Source: Fodinibius sp034521915 (lineage in GTDB: Bacteria; Bacteroidota; Rhodothermia; Balneolales; Balneolaceae). Taken from it: a stretch of 64,000 nucleotides of DNA. Of the stretch, positions 8,240-17,894 are shown in pieces. A program made the translations under genes and the position numbers. The notes beneath the pieces were generated by a model, which ran no database searches, was not told the DNA's origin, and saw only the letters and a program-made list of their open reading frames with translations. The DNA is taken from assembly GCF_034521915.1 (NCBI RefSeq), contig NZ_JAXHLU010000013.1, positions 62,001 to 126,000 on the forward strand, read 5' to 3'. The stretch's first letter is position 1, and each line of letters opens with the position of its first letter.

Positions 8240-8905
8240 TCAATTCCGAAGCTTAAATATAATAGGAATTGTAAACTGAACACGAACAGGGACTCCTCGC
8301 TGCTCCCCGGGTTCAAATTTAGCTAATTTTACAACTCTTACTGCTTCTTCATCACATCCTCCTCCGATTCCGCGAATAACTCTTGGATTTTCCACTTCTC
8401 CCTTTTCATTAACAATAAATTGTACAATCACCCGACCTTCAATACCTGCTTTTTGGGCCCTATCAGGATATATAATTTTCTTTTGAAGTTCCGCGAAACT
8501 GGTTTTCATTTCGGGCATCTTTTCTACCGAAACAAAGAAATCCTCTTCCTCCTCTTCAGCATCTTCTTCCTGCTGAGGTGGCGGGGGCATCTCCAGAGAC
8601 TCCTCCATATCAATTTCTGCATCTATATTGATTTCCACATCCTCAATAATCTCATCATTGGGAACACCCACGGGAACCTGTGGGCGTGGCGGTGGAGGCG
8701 GACGATTTTCCTGTTCGGTTTGTACTACCTCTTCCATCTCAACTACCTCTTGTTCACCTTTAAACGTGATTTCTGAGTCTTTAACATCAAAATCAATTTT
8801 TGTCAGCCCAATAAATATCAGGAGGGATACGATAAGTCCTACTTCCAAAAAAAGTTTATAGTAAGTTTTGAGATTATATTTTGGATTTTTCATATCTGAA
8901 TACAT
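8240..8905 (-). CDS. TonB-family energy transducer
   Basis: A 221-residue protein with a single N-terminal membrane helix (about residues 20-38), a Pro-rich PPPPPRPQVP stretch, a long Glu/Asp-rich spacer (about 75-125, including EEDAEEEEEDFF) and a TonB C-terminal domain (about 140-221: YPDRAQKAGIEGRVIVQFIV, NPRVIRGIGGGCDEEAVRVV, PVRVQFTIPIIFKL). It transfers proton-motive energy from ExbBD to outer-membrane receptors such as SusC-type proteins. The start at 8905 is fixed by a strong AGGAGG seven bases upstream, stronger than at most genes here. No exbB or exbD is adjacent. Confidence 0.88.
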   Translation of the reverse strand: MYSDMKNPKYNLKTYYKLFLEVGLIVSLLIFIGLTKIDFDVKDSEITFKGEQEVVEMEEVVQTEQENRPPPPPRPQVPVGVPNDEIIEDVEINIDAEIDMEESLEMPPPPQQEEDAEEEEEDFFVSVEKMPEMKTSFAELQKKIIYPDRAQKAGIEGRVIVQFIVNEKGEVENPRVIRGIGGGCDEEAVRVVKLAKFEPGEQRGVPVRVQFTIPIIFKLRN

Positions 8906-9339
8906 AGTAACCTCCTTTTTTAATTTGGAGAACCGAAAACAGATAGCTTATCGAACATCAAAATGTAAATGCGACACAATCCTATGTTTTCAGGTTTATT
9001 CTATTAATAGTACTACAAGAATCAGGCCATTCTTTAGTACTTGCCAGAGATGCTCCAAACCCTCCAGACAAGACATTTTCAGGTCTCCCGAAAAGTTACT
9101 ATTGCAATGGTGCAAGAATTGCATCAATCGAGATTGTAGCAATGCATGACTAAAGAAAATTTCCCTTATCTTCTTTAGGTTAAAGGGAAAAGATTTGATA
9201 TAAACTAACTTCGAATCCTATTTTGTGAATAATGCGAGCTTAAAACCAACTTTCACCTTATATTTACCATTTAGGAGAAGTTGAATTTCTTTATATTCAA
9301 CTGATTTGAGACTAAACCATCTAATTAACTTTTTGTACA
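8906..9339. other. 434-bp intergenic region with two hairpins, no gene recognised
   Basis: This gap lies between divergent tonB-like and M3 peptidase genes, so it should hold both promoters. I see no convincing protein. One stem, TTTCCCTT (9160-9167) with AAGGGAAA (9183-9190), and a second, AGTTGAAT (9279-9286) with ATTCAACT (9295-9302), fall on the peptidase side. The second lies in the probable 5' leader of the peptidase mRNA. No transcription start could be fixed. Confidence 0.4.
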
Positions 9340-11478
9340 ATGAAAATTCTACAGTTTTTAATATTATCGCTGGCATTCAGCCTTATGCTGTCTTCCTGCG
9401 ATCAATCCAACAGTAAAACAGATTCGATGAATAACAATCCTTTATTTTCTGCCAGCTCCCTTCCCTATGAAGCGCCTAATTTTGATGCCATAAAAGTTGA
9501 GCATTATCGCCCGGCTTTTGAAGAAGGCATGAAGCGAGAACTGGAAGAAATAGAAACCATTGCTACCAATCCCGAGCCTCCAACATTTGAAAATACCATT
9601 GTAGCAATGGAAAAAAGCGGAGCACTCCTTCGGCGAACAAGCTCTGTCTTTTATAACCTTACCTCGGCCCATACCAATGACCAAATCCAGGAAATACAAT
9701 CAGAAATGGCCCCTAAACTGGCTGCCCATTCTGATGACATTCTGCTAAATGCCAATCTTTTCGATCGTGTAAAAACCCTTTACCAAAAACGCGATGAACT
9801 TGAGCTGGATGAAGCCTCATTAAAACTGCTGGAAGATACCCATCGCGAATTCGTCCGCGCGGGAGCCGAACTTTCGGAAGAAGAAAAAGAGCGGATGCGT
9901 GAAATCAACGAGCGTGTTTCTTCACTTACGACTCAATTCCAGGATAACCTGCTGCAGATAACCCAAGAACGTGCCGTCTTAGTTGAGGACGTTGATAAGC
10001 TTGACGGACTCAGTGAAGATCGTATTTCAGCAGCCCAGGAAGCTGCTGAGGAGCGTGGTGAAGACGGTAAGTATCTACTCACTATCACGAATACCACCCG
10101 CGTCCCCATTTTAAAGAGTCTAAATAATCGCGATCTGCGAGAACGCGTGTGGAAAGCCTCTGCCTATCGCGGCATTGGACAAGATGACGGAATCGACAAT
10201 CGACCCATTATTCTTGAGCTTGCCAAGCTACGCGCTGAAAAAGCAAACTTATTAGGATACGAAAACTTTGCAGCATATAAACTGGATCCCCAAACGGCTA
10301 AAACACCAGATGCCGCACTGGATATGCTTACAGATCTTATCCCACCGGTAATCCAAAACTCACAAAATGAAGCCGATGCCATCACAGAAATGATGCGAAA
10401 AGATGGTATTGATGAAGAAGTCCAACCGTGGGACTGGAATTACTACGCTGAAAAAGTTCGCGAGGCAGAATACAATATAGATGAGTCGGAAGTACGCCCC
10501 TATTTTGAGCTTGACCGGGTGTTAAAAGACGGTGTATTTCATACCATGGAAAAACTGTTCGGCATCACCTTCGAAGAACGAAATGACCTCCCGGTCTATC
10601 ATGAAGATGTTCGCACATTTAATGTATATGATGAAAACGGCGAACAAATCGGACTATTTTATGCCGATTATTTTGAGCGCGATTCAAAACGCGGTGGAGC
10701 CTGGATGAACTCATTCGTCTCACAATCACATCTGCTTGACAAAAAGCCGGTGATTGTCAACGTAATGAACATTCCCCCTCCCGCTGAAGGAGAACCTGCA
10801 CTTATCAGTTTTGATAACGTTACAACTATGTTCCATGAAATGGGACACGCCGTGCACGGACTTTTCTCCGATGTAAAATATCCATCACAATCAGGTACAT
10901 CTGTTCCACGTGATTTTGTAGAATTTCCATCAACATTTGAAGAGGACTGGGCGATACAACCGGAAGTACTCGAAAATTATGCCATCCACTACGAAACAGG
11001 AGAGCAAATTCCCCAAGATCTACTCGACAAAGTGATTGAAGCGAGTAATTTCAACCAAGGATTTGATACCCAGGAATACTTGGCGGCAACGATGCTCGAT
11101 ATGGAATGGCACCTGCTGGGTCAAGATGAGATCCCACAAGATGTACAGGCATTTGAAAACAATGCTCTTGCAAAATACAACCTCGATGTCAAAGCGATTC
11201 CACCACGATACAAATCGCCTTATTTTGCCCATATTTTTTCTGGCGGATATGCGGCCAATTACTACGCCTATATCTGGAGCGAAGTACTTGCCGCTGATGC
11301 CTTTGCTTTTATGATGGAGCAAGGCGGATTGGAAAGAGAAAACGGGAACCGATTCCGTGAGTATATTCTTTCTCAGGGCGGCAGCGATGAAGCGATGGAG
11401 CTCTATAAAGAGTATCGCGGTCAGGAACCGGATGTCAAACATCTGTTGAAACGCAGAGGACTCGAAGTGGATAATTAA
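9340..11478 (+). CDS. dcp: M3-family zinc peptidase (Dcp-like), lipoprotein
   Basis: A 712-residue oligopeptidase. The N-terminus is a lipoprotein signal with lipobox LSSC (Cys 20), followed by DQSNSKTD. The rest is the M3A fold with MFHEMGHAVHGLFSDVKYP (HExxH plus the downstream zinc Glu region FVEFPSTFEEDW), matching peptidyl-dipeptidase Dcp and oligopeptidase A, usually about 680-715 residues. Dcp removes C-terminal dipeptides; here the lipobox places it on a membrane facing the periplasm, unlike cytoplasmic E. coli OpdA. A perfect 12-bp stem follows the stop. Confidence 0.88.
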   Translation: MKILQFLILSLAFSLMLSSCDQSNSKTDSMNNNPLFSASSLPYEAPNFDAIKVEHYRPAFEEGMKRELEEIETIATNPEPPTFENTIVAMEKSGALLRRTSSVFYNLTSAHTNDQIQEIQSEMAPKLAAHSDDILLNANLFDRVKTLYQKRDELELDEASLKLLEDTHREFVRAGAELSEEEKERMREINERVSSLTTQFQDNLLQITQERAVLVEDVDKLDGLSEDRISAAQEAAEERGEDGKYLLTITNTTRVPILKSLNNRDLRERVWKASAYRGIGQDDGIDNRPIILELAKLRAEKANLLGYENFAAYKLDPQTAKTPDAALDMLTDLIPPVIQNSQNEADAITEMMRKDGIDEEVQPWDWNYYAEKVREAEYNIDESEVRPYFELDRVLKDGVFHTMEKLFGITFEERNDLPVYHEDVRTFNVYDENGEQIGLFYADYFERDSKRGGAWMNSFVSQSHLLDKKPVIVNVMNIPPPAEGEPALISFDNVTTMFHEMGHAVHGLFSDVKYPSQSGTSVPRDFVEFPSTFEEDWAIQPEVLENYAIHYETGEQIPQDLLDKVIEASNFNQGFDTQEYLAATMLDMEWHLLGQDEIPQDVQAFENNALAKYNLDVKAIPPRYKSPYFAHIFSGGYAANYYAYIWSEVLAADAFAFMMEQGGLERENGNRFREYILSQGGSDEAMELYKEYRGQEPDVKHLLKRRGLEVDN

Positions 11479-11503
11479 TATTCAGTTCCTTACTCATTTC
11501 TAA

Positions 11504-11532
11504 AGGCCGGAATTTGAATAAAATTCCGGCCT
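11504..11532 (+). terminator. Probable transcription terminator after dcp
   Basis: AGGCCGGAATTT and AAATTCCGGCCT form a perfect 12-bp stem with a 5-base loop, 25 bases after the dcp stop. The tail (AACTTATTTATAT) is only moderately U-rich. Confidence 0.7.
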
Positions 11533-11643
11533 AACTTATTTATATACGCCTTATCCCATATATCATCACATAATCACACTAAATTTGATAAAAGCGCTAA
11601 GCTTTTTTAGGATTAAAAAGAATCAAAAACAAATCATTTAGCG

Positions 11644-11946
11644 ATGCGTCAGATAAAACAGCTCCTGTTTATTTTATTAATTGCAGTTACAATAACGCAA
11701 TGCAATGACCTAAAATCTTCGCAGGATGCCGAGCTATACTTCGAAGGAGAGGTAACCTATATGGAAATTGAAGGCGGCTTTTGGGCATTAGAAACGAATG
11801 AAGAAACCTACGAACCCACCAATCTGCCCTCTGAATTTCAGAAAGATGGACTCGAAGTTACCGTTGCTGCCAATGTAGAAGAAAATAAAGTAAGCATCAG
11901 AATGGTAGGACCTATCATCCGTATCGTTGATATTACAAAAAGGTAA
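11644..11946 (+). CDS. Small conserved lipoprotein of unknown function
   Basis: A 100-residue protein with a lipoprotein signal (lipobox ITQC, Cys about 21). The mature part reads as one small beta domain: GGFWALETNEETYEPTNLPS, then EFQKDGLEVTVAANV and a hydrophobic VGPIIRIVDI end. I recognise the G-F-W ... Y-x-P-x-N-L-P-x-E-F-x-x-D-G-L pattern as a recurring hypothetical family but cannot assign a function. It stands alone with terminator-like sequence upstream. Confidence 0.72.
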   Translation: MRQIKQLLFILLIAVTITQCNDLKSSQDAELYFEGEVTYMEIEGGFWALETNEETYEPTNLPSEFQKDGLEVTVAANVEENKVSIRMVGPIIRIVDITKR

Positions 11947-12305
11947 TTTCTCTTCTAATAAATAATATCCGCATAACCTCAGATGTTCTAAAATAATAAA
12001 ACCAATCTGAGATCTTTTTATTCGATTCGGGCTCTTTTTTCCATTTCCTGTGTTTTTTCACAACTTATTTCTCCTCCTTTTCTGAAACTTAAATAGATTT
12101 TTCTGCGTCTAATTTCTGACAAAAAAACTATACCAAAAACAGATAATTGATTACTCCAGTAACTGGGTCAAGGTATATTAATTTGCATTTTTTAAAATAA
12201 TCGCATTAGTATTTTTGTAAATTTGCAATTATAATGTTCATCATTCACAATTTGTGCATTAAGAACTAGGACATTCTCTGTATAAAATTTAAAAGCCTCA
12301 AGAAT
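11947..12305. other. 359-bp AT-rich intergenic region with a candidate promoter element
   Basis: No gene seen. The sequence is strongly AT-rich next to the DUF305 gene. TATTTTTG at 12210-12217 fits the Bacteroidota -7 consensus TAnnTTTG, and a TTTG lies upstream at a spacing (24) longer than the usual 19-21. It is therefore only a candidate promoter for the DUF305-LVIVD pair. Confidence 0.35.
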
Positions 12306-12983
12306 TTGAAAGTTTTGAAATTATTCCTCGTATTTTTTGTCATAACAGGAACCATAGCTTGCCAACACACCGAAAAAACAGCAACAGAATCTTCTGACAA
12401 CTCAGCTGATAAATCAGAGCTTGAAGAACTTTACTGGGATCGTATCGAGAGTGCCCGAACATCGTTCACAGAAGCCGATGTAAAATTTATGACAGGAATG
12501 ATTGCCCACCATGCTCAGGCACTCGTCATGTCCCGCTTAGCCCCTAAAAATGGCGCCAGTCCCGAAATACAGCGACTGGCCGCACGCATCATTAATGCTC
12601 AGCAAGATGAAATAAAATCTATGCAGCAGTGGCTTCGTGACCGAGATCAGCCCGTGCCTAATATTGAAATTGAAGGACTTAACTTAATGATAGAGCTCAA
12701 CGGTAAACCCTATACCATGTATAAAAAAATGCGTGGTGTCTTATCGCAAGAAAAAATCGAAGATCTTGCTGCAGCACAAGGCAAAGAGTTTAATCAACTA
12801 TTTCTTAAATACATGATTGAGCATCATTCCGGAGCCGTATATATGGTCGAAAACCTGTTCAATACCGATGGAGCTGCCCAAGACGAACAAGCATTTCGGT
12901 TGGCATCCGATATACAGGTAGATCAACGCACCGAAATTGATCGCATGCAGCAAATGCTCGATCAGCTTACCGAATCAGGATAA
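12306..12983 (+). CDS. DUF305-domain lipoprotein
   Basis: A 225-residue protein starting with TTG at 12306. This start gives an ideal lipoprotein signal with lipobox TIAC (Cys 19), so it is preferred over later codons. The DUF305 four-helix, ferritin-like unit shows the repeated hallmark FMTGMIAHHAQALVM (about 55-72) and FLKYMIEHHSGAVYMV (about 163-178), plus a closing helix (DIQVDQRTEIDRMQQML). The paired His in the two helices suggest metal binding; the biochemical role is not established. It is 40 bases ahead of the LVIVD gene and probably co-transcribed with it. Confidence 0.88.
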   Translation: MKVLKLFLVFFVITGTIACQHTEKTATESSDNSADKSELEELYWDRIESARTSFTEADVKFMTGMIAHHAQALVMSRLAPKNGASPEIQRLAARIINAQQDEIKSMQQWLRDRDQPVPNIEIEGLNLMIELNGKPYTMYKKMRGVLSQEKIEDLAAAQGKEFNQLFLKYMIEHHSGAVYMVENLFNTDGAAQDEQAFRLASDIQVDQRTEIDRMQQMLDQLTESG

Positions 12984-13023
12984 CACATTAACAACGCTTT
13001 ACTTTTAACTTAAAACTATCTTT

Positions 13024-15078
13024 ATGAACTCATTGTACAACCGCTTCATTTCTGTCACCGGATTAGCCGGAGCAAACAAGCGCTGGCTGGGGCTATTATT
13101 CATAGTAGCTCTATTCGGCACTTATGCCTGTTCCTCTTCATCATCGGTAACAGAAAATCAGCAAGAACAATCCATCGAAACACCCAATATAAAATCGCTG
13201 GATAATGTAACACCTCCATCTCCTGATCCTCGCGTAGGACTCAAAGCGGGATTATTCGATGCCGAAGAGGCCATCTGGAATCTCGAGATGCTTTCGACCA
13301 CTCCGCCGCCTAAAGATTTTATTGGCTCAACAAACTCTGACCTGGCATTTAAAGGTAATTATGCTATCCAGGGAAATTATAACGGCTTTATGGTTTGGGA
13401 CATATCTAATCCTTCAAATCCAAGTCTGGTCGTTGATTTCCTTTGCCCGGCTTCTCAAAGTGACGTATCCGTTTATGGTGACCTTCTCTTTGTATCCGGC
13501 GAAGGACTTGGCGGACGCCTCGATTGCGGTACAGAAGGAGTTGATAAGAAAGCAAGCGACGAACGATTGCGCGGAATTCGAATTTTTGATATCAGTGACA
13601 TCGAAAATCCTGAATACGTTTCCAATGTACAAACCTGCAGAGGCTCGCACACACATTCGGTTTTAGACGATCCACAGGATGATGAAAACGTCTATGTTTA
13701 TGTTTCCGGATCAGCTCCGGTACGTCCCGATGAAGAATTGCCGGGTTGTTCTTCGGCTCCTCCCTCCGAGGATCCAAACTCAGCCCTATTCCGAATCGAA
13801 GTAATTCAGGTTCCTTTGGACAATCCCGAAAATGCTAAAATTGTTAACTCTCCGCGCATTTTTAAGGATCTTACTGAAGCACCCACTCACGGAATGTCTC
13901 CTGCTGATAAAGAACAAATTGAGAAAGCAAAAGAAGAAGGAGCATTTGTGGCTGAAATTTTTGGTCAACCCCGTATCATTCCTGATCGCTATGTTCAACA
14001 GATGCTTGCACAGGTCGTAAAGCAACGCGGCGGCACTGGTGAACCCACCGCACAAGACAGTGCTATGTTGCGCGAAAATATTGGCAAGATGATTGAAGAA
14101 CGCTTTGGCGGTAATGATGACGAGGAAGAAGATCTCATGGCCAATCGCGGTCCAAATCAGTGTCACGATATTACGCTATATCCGGAAATTGGATTGGCCG
14201 GCGGAGCTTGTGAAGGATACGGCCTTCTTTTGAATATTGAAGATCCCGCTAATCCTAAGCGCGTTGATGCTGTTGCGGATTCCAATTTTGCATATTGGCA
14301 CTCTGCTACCTTCAACAATGAAGGCGACCAAGTTTTGTTTACGGATGAATGGGGCGGCGGTACTCAACCGAAGTGCCGCGAAAAAGACCCAATGGAATGG
14401 GGCGCAAATGCCATATTCACTATTGACGAAAACAATGAGATGGATTTCCAAAGTTACTATAAGTTGCCTGCGCCCCAGACACCACAAGAAAACTGCGTAG
14501 CCCACAACGGTTCGCTGATACCGGTACCCGATCGCGATATTATGGTGCAATCCTGGTATCAGGGCGGCATCTCCATTTTCGACTGGACCGATCCCAATAA
14601 TCCCGTTGAAATTGCTTACCACGATCGTGGTCCCATCGACTCTACCCGTTTTCAAATGGGCGGAAGCTGGTCGGTATATTGGTACAACGGCGTTATTGTG
14701 AACTCTGAAATTGCCCGCGGACTGGATATCTTTAAACTGGAACCCAGTCCATATCTCACCAAGAATGAGATTGCAGCTGCCAATACCGTTACGTTTGAAC
14801 AACTTAATCCACAGGGACAGCCGAAATACGACTGGCCTGCCACTTTTGCTCTTGCAAAAGCTTATGTAGACCAACTTGAACGCGGCGAAGGACTATCCAT
14901 GGATCAGATAACTAACGCCAGAAAGCAACTTGCAACAGCTGAAAAGGCCTCAGGAGCCAAACAACAAAAAATCCTTAATGGGTTAGCTGATGATATGGAT
15001 AGCCAAGCATCAAGATCCAGCCAAACGGCGAAGGTAAATAAATTAGTTGATACCCTTCAAAAACTGGCTGCCAAATAA
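13024..15078 (+). CDS. LVIVD-repeat beta-propeller lipoprotein
   Basis: A 684-residue exported protein. A hydrophobic segment ends in lipobox TYAC (Cys about 36), followed by Ser-rich SSSSSVTEN. Propeller-type repeats with the D-I-S-(D/N)-P motif recur (VWDISNPSNPSLVVDF, IFDISDIENPEYVSNV, LLNIEDPANPKRVDAV, IFDWTDPNNPVEIAYH). A conserved acidic/His block, CHDITLYPEIGLAGGACEGY and WHSATFNNEGDQVLFTDEWGG, may hold a metal site with several Cys. The C-terminus is an Ala/Lys-rich helix. Such proteins commonly sit next to DUF305 proteins, as here. Function unknown; surface or periplasmic. Confidence 0.82.
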   Translation: MNSLYNRFISVTGLAGANKRWLGLLFIVALFGTYACSSSSSVTENQQEQSIETPNIKSLDNVTPPSPDPRVGLKAGLFDAEEAIWNLEMLSTTPPPKDFIGSTNSDLAFKGNYAIQGNYNGFMVWDISNPSNPSLVVDFLCPASQSDVSVYGDLLFVSGEGLGGRLDCGTEGVDKKASDERLRGIRIFDISDIENPEYVSNVQTCRGSHTHSVLDDPQDDENVYVYVSGSAPVRPDEELPGCSSAPPSEDPNSALFRIEVIQVPLDNPENAKIVNSPRIFKDLTEAPTHGMSPADKEQIEKAKEEGAFVAEIFGQPRIIPDRYVQQMLAQVVKQRGGTGEPTAQDSAMLRENIGKMIEERFGGNDDEEEDLMANRGPNQCHDITLYPEIGLAGGACEGYGLLLNIEDPANPKRVDAVADSNFAYWHSATFNNEGDQVLFTDEWGGGTQPKCREKDPMEWGANAIFTIDENNEMDFQSYYKLPAPQTPQENCVAHNGSLIPVPDRDIMVQSWYQGGISIFDWTDPNNPVEIAYHDRGPIDSTRFQMGGSWSVYWYNGVIVNSEIARGLDIFKLEPSPYLTKNEIAAANTVTFEQLNPQGQPKYDWPATFALAKAYVDQLERGEGLSMDQITNARKQLATAEKASGAKQQKILNGLADDMDSQASRSSQTAKVNKLVDTLQKLAAK

Positions 15079-15119
15079 ATCACCGTTATCTGACGAAGTG
15101 TTTTATTTGTGATACTATT

Positions 15120-15170
15120 GGCTCTTATTGGAATTGCTTAATGCATTCCGATAAGAGCCTTTTTTATTTT
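15120..15170 (+). terminator. Rho-independent terminator after the DUF305-LVIVD pair
   Basis: GGCTCTTAT pairs with ATAAGAGCC and inner GGAAT with ATTCC around a loop, followed directly by TTTTTTATTTT. Confidence 0.92.
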
Positions 15171-15197
15171 AGGATTTCTTTAAACCAGAAATGGATG

Positions 15198-15240
15198 CAA
15201 AAAGTAAAGTCCGGCAACTTAGAAAGCTACCGAACTTTAC
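15198..15240 (-). terminator. Terminator of the fasciclin gene
   Basis: Read on the minus strand, AAAGTTCGGTAGC pairs with GTTGCCGGACTTT using three G-U wobbles, then ACTTTTTGC. It lies just after the fasciclin gene stop. Confidence 0.75.
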
Positions 15241-15263
15241 CACTCATCTTACAACAGGCTTGT

Positions 15264-15839
15264 TTAGTTTGCCACCAAGAATACCTTGTCAACAACATGA
15301 ACATAGCCATTTGATGCGTCAACGGTACCTAAAATTTTGGCGCCGTTGACATACACGGCATCATCCTTCTTTTCCGACTGAACATACTGTCCGGTAGCCA
15401 GATACACATTCATGCCGCTTGCCAATTGATCTTGATCCAGCGAAGCAGGAGATGCATGGGAGGTTAAAATCTTAGCCAACTTCGATTTGTTTTCGGGCTT
15501 CATCAACTCATCGAGCGTACCTTCTGGCAAAGCCTTAAAAGCTTCATCAGTTGGAGCAAAAACCGTTAATGGTCCCGGATTAACCAATATATTTTGGATA
15601 CCGGCTGCCTCTATCGCTTTAGCCAAAATGGTGTGATCAGGGGATTCTTTAGCAATTCGCAAGATGTGTGCCTTAGACTCATTATCCACTACTCCGGCCT
15701 GTCCCGTTGTAGATGCAGATGCTGTTCGATTCTGACTGGTAGTGTTATTGGATTTTTCTTCGGTATTACCACATGAAATTAATGCCATTGAAAGGGCCGT
15801 TACCAACACTATCGTACCTATTTTTTGTAAAATGCTCAT
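15264..15839 (-). CDS. Fasciclin (FAS1) domain lipoprotein
   Basis: A 191-residue lipoprotein (lipobox LISC, Cys about 23) with a Ser/Thr/Asn-rich linker to residue 50, then a single FAS1 domain: DHTILAKAIEAAGIQNIL, the FAS1 hallmark TVFAPTDEAFKALPEGTL, and the closing YVHVVDKVFLVAN. FAS1 domains mediate adhesion or binding at the cell surface. It is convergent with the LVIVD gene, with a terminator on each side of the junction. Confidence 0.9.
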   Translation of the reverse strand: MSILQKIGTIVLVTALSMALISCGNTEEKSNNTTSQNRTASASTTGQAGVVDNESKAHILRIAKESPDHTILAKAIEAAGIQNILVNPGPLTVFAPTDEAFKALPEGTLDELMKPENKSKLAKILTSHASPASLDQDQLASGMNVYLATGQYVQSEKKDDAVYVNGAKILGTVDASNGYVHVVDKVFLVAN

Positions 15840-16027
15840 AATTATTATGGGTTTTATTATTTTGATATACCACCTAACAAGATTAAAAGATCTTTTTATC
15901 TTTAATTGAATTTATAAAAAAATTATTACTTGGCCAATTTTAAATTACACTTCTAATTTCTATCTGCATCTTTTCGCTGCTTTCTCTATCCTTTGGCATA
16001 GTATTATTTATCCCAATAAACCTTTTT

Positions 16028-17861
16028 ATGCAGAACTACTCCCGACAGTCGTTAGCAAACGCGCTCAAAAATCAAGTTCGCCGTTTATCCGATAACATTG
16101 CTTCCCTTGATAAGCTAAGTAGTCGCCTTTCAATGGGCCGACTTTTCGGCTTTGTGGGTGGGCTTACGCTGGTTTATACTGCCGGAAAATGGGGACCGGA
16201 ATGGCTTTTCTGGATAATGCTGGTGGGCTTTCTATTTGGATTTAGCCGGTTGGTAAAAATTCACAATAAAATAGAGCAGTCCAAAGAAGAGTTTAAAATT
16301 TGGAAGTCGATTCGGGAAAATCACCTGGCCCGCCAGCAGTTAACGTGGCAAGAATATTCCAGAACGAGAAACCACCTCAAATTACGAAGATCATCCCTTT
16401 GCCAACGACCTCGATATTATTGGCAACCATTCCCTGCTCCAACTTATTGATACCTCTACATACCAAGGCAGTACCGATACATTGGCCAACTTTCTGCTAA
16501 CCCGCGAACCTTCCATTGATGATATCAAACAGCGTCAGGAAATTGTTCGAGAACTTACCTCAAAACCACAGTTCCGGGATAAATTACATCTTCTGGCAGA
16601 ACTCAACAGCAAACAGGAACTCGAAACTGACTGGAATCTCGATGAGCTGCTCGACTATCTAAGGAATTCTAAAGTGGTCAACTATACGCTTCCTCTAACA
16701 ATACTGGGAGGACTATCGGCTCTCAATATCGTGCTGCTGGTGCTCTATCTTATGGGAACTGTTGCTCCATATGTTATCATCAGCTTTGTGGCATACTTGG
16801 TGATTTACAACTTTAACAGTGAAAAGATATCCGGGCTATATAATGAAGCGCATCAAATTGAAAAACAGCTTAGTCGCTTCAATCCCGTATTACACTTCCT
16901 GGAAAATTACAATTACCAAACTAATAAACAGCTAAAGGTATTCTGTGAACCCTATTGGAGCAGTGATTATTCCCCATCAAAATATGTAAATGGAATTATT
17001 CGTATTGCCGGAGCGGCTTCCTCTCAACAGAGTGAAATTGTCTGGGTGCTGCTCAATTTTTTGGTGCCGTGGGATCTCTACTTTTCTCAAAAACTTAGCA
17101 CCTATAAAAAAGAGCTCGCCCCAAAACTGGACGAATGGCTTACACATTTCTATCAGCTTGAGGCTTTTTGCTCAATGGCCAATTTTGCGTGGTTAAATCC
17201 CCAGTATCATTTTTCTTTGCCTAATGTTCAATCCTCCACCCCTTTTTCCGCAACTGATCTGGGTCATCCGCTCATTTCCCATGAAGAAAAAGTAACCAAT
17301 GATATTTCCATCGATTCAAAAGGGGATATTCTGTTGATCACCGGCTCCAACATGGCCGGTAAAAGCACATTTTTGCGGACCATGGGTATCAATCTGGCAA
17401 TGTGCTTTGCAGGGGCTCCCGTTAATGCCTCGGAATTTTCTACGATTCCTTTTCGGATTTATAGCAGCATCAATGTAACCGACTCGCTGGACAATGGACT
17501 GTCTCATTTTTATGCAGAAGTAAAACGCCTGCGGGAATTACTTGATATGCTTAATGACGATCATGATACCCCGGTATTTTTTACGGTGGATGAGATCTAC
17601 CGTGGTACCAACAACCGAGAGCGCCTCCAGGGTAGCGAGGCATTTCTGAAAAATGTGGCGGGGAAAAACGGAGTGGGGCTTGTTTCCACGCACGATCTGG
17701 AGCTGGCCCAACTGGAAGAGTCCATCCCCGAACTCAGTAACTGGCACTTTGCAGAAACCATTGAAGGCAACAAGATGAGTTTTGAATACAAACTGAAACC
17801 CGGTCCCTGTCCTTCTACCAACGCCCTTAAAATTATGGAAATGGAAGGATTACCTACCTAA
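16028..17861 (+). pseudogene. MutS-family ATPase (MutS-related, membrane-type), split by an apparent +1 frameshift
   Basis: Two frames together make one protein of about 610 residues, the usual length of this MutS-like family. The first part (16028-16348) encodes MQNYSRQSLANALKNQ... with two hydrophobic helices (about residues 40-75). Its frame would run on to a stop near 16450 as unrelated sequence. Skipping one base at 16349 (TGG-C-AAG) continues as KNIPERETTSNYEDHPFAND, then LDIIGNHSLLQLIDTSTYQG and the rest. The second part has further hydrophobic helices, Walker A TGSNMAGKSTFLR, Walker B FFTVDEIYRGTNNRER and STHDLELAQL. The function of these MutS homologues with membrane segments is unknown. 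It is a true frameshift or a base-call error; if uncorrected, no complete protein is made. Confidence 0.82.
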
Positions 17862-17894
17862 GCCACACAACCAAAAATTACGAACGATCACTTT

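Noticed and set aside
9010..9145. Possible gene remnant in the tonB-dcp gap
   Set aside because: Several short frames exist on both strands but none gives a recognisable product or start.
12187..12217. Definite Bacteroidota promoter before the DUF305 gene
   Set aside because: TATTTTTG is good but the upstream TTTG is spaced too far (24), so it is kept only as a candidate.
13786..14166. 126-residue minus-strand frame inside the LVIVD gene
   Set aside because: Antisense shadow, no family features.
14176..14874. 232-residue minus-strand frame inside the LVIVD gene
   Set aside because: It mirrors the coding strand's codon bias and gives Phe/Ile-rich sequence with no motif; the LVIVD frame is strongly supported.
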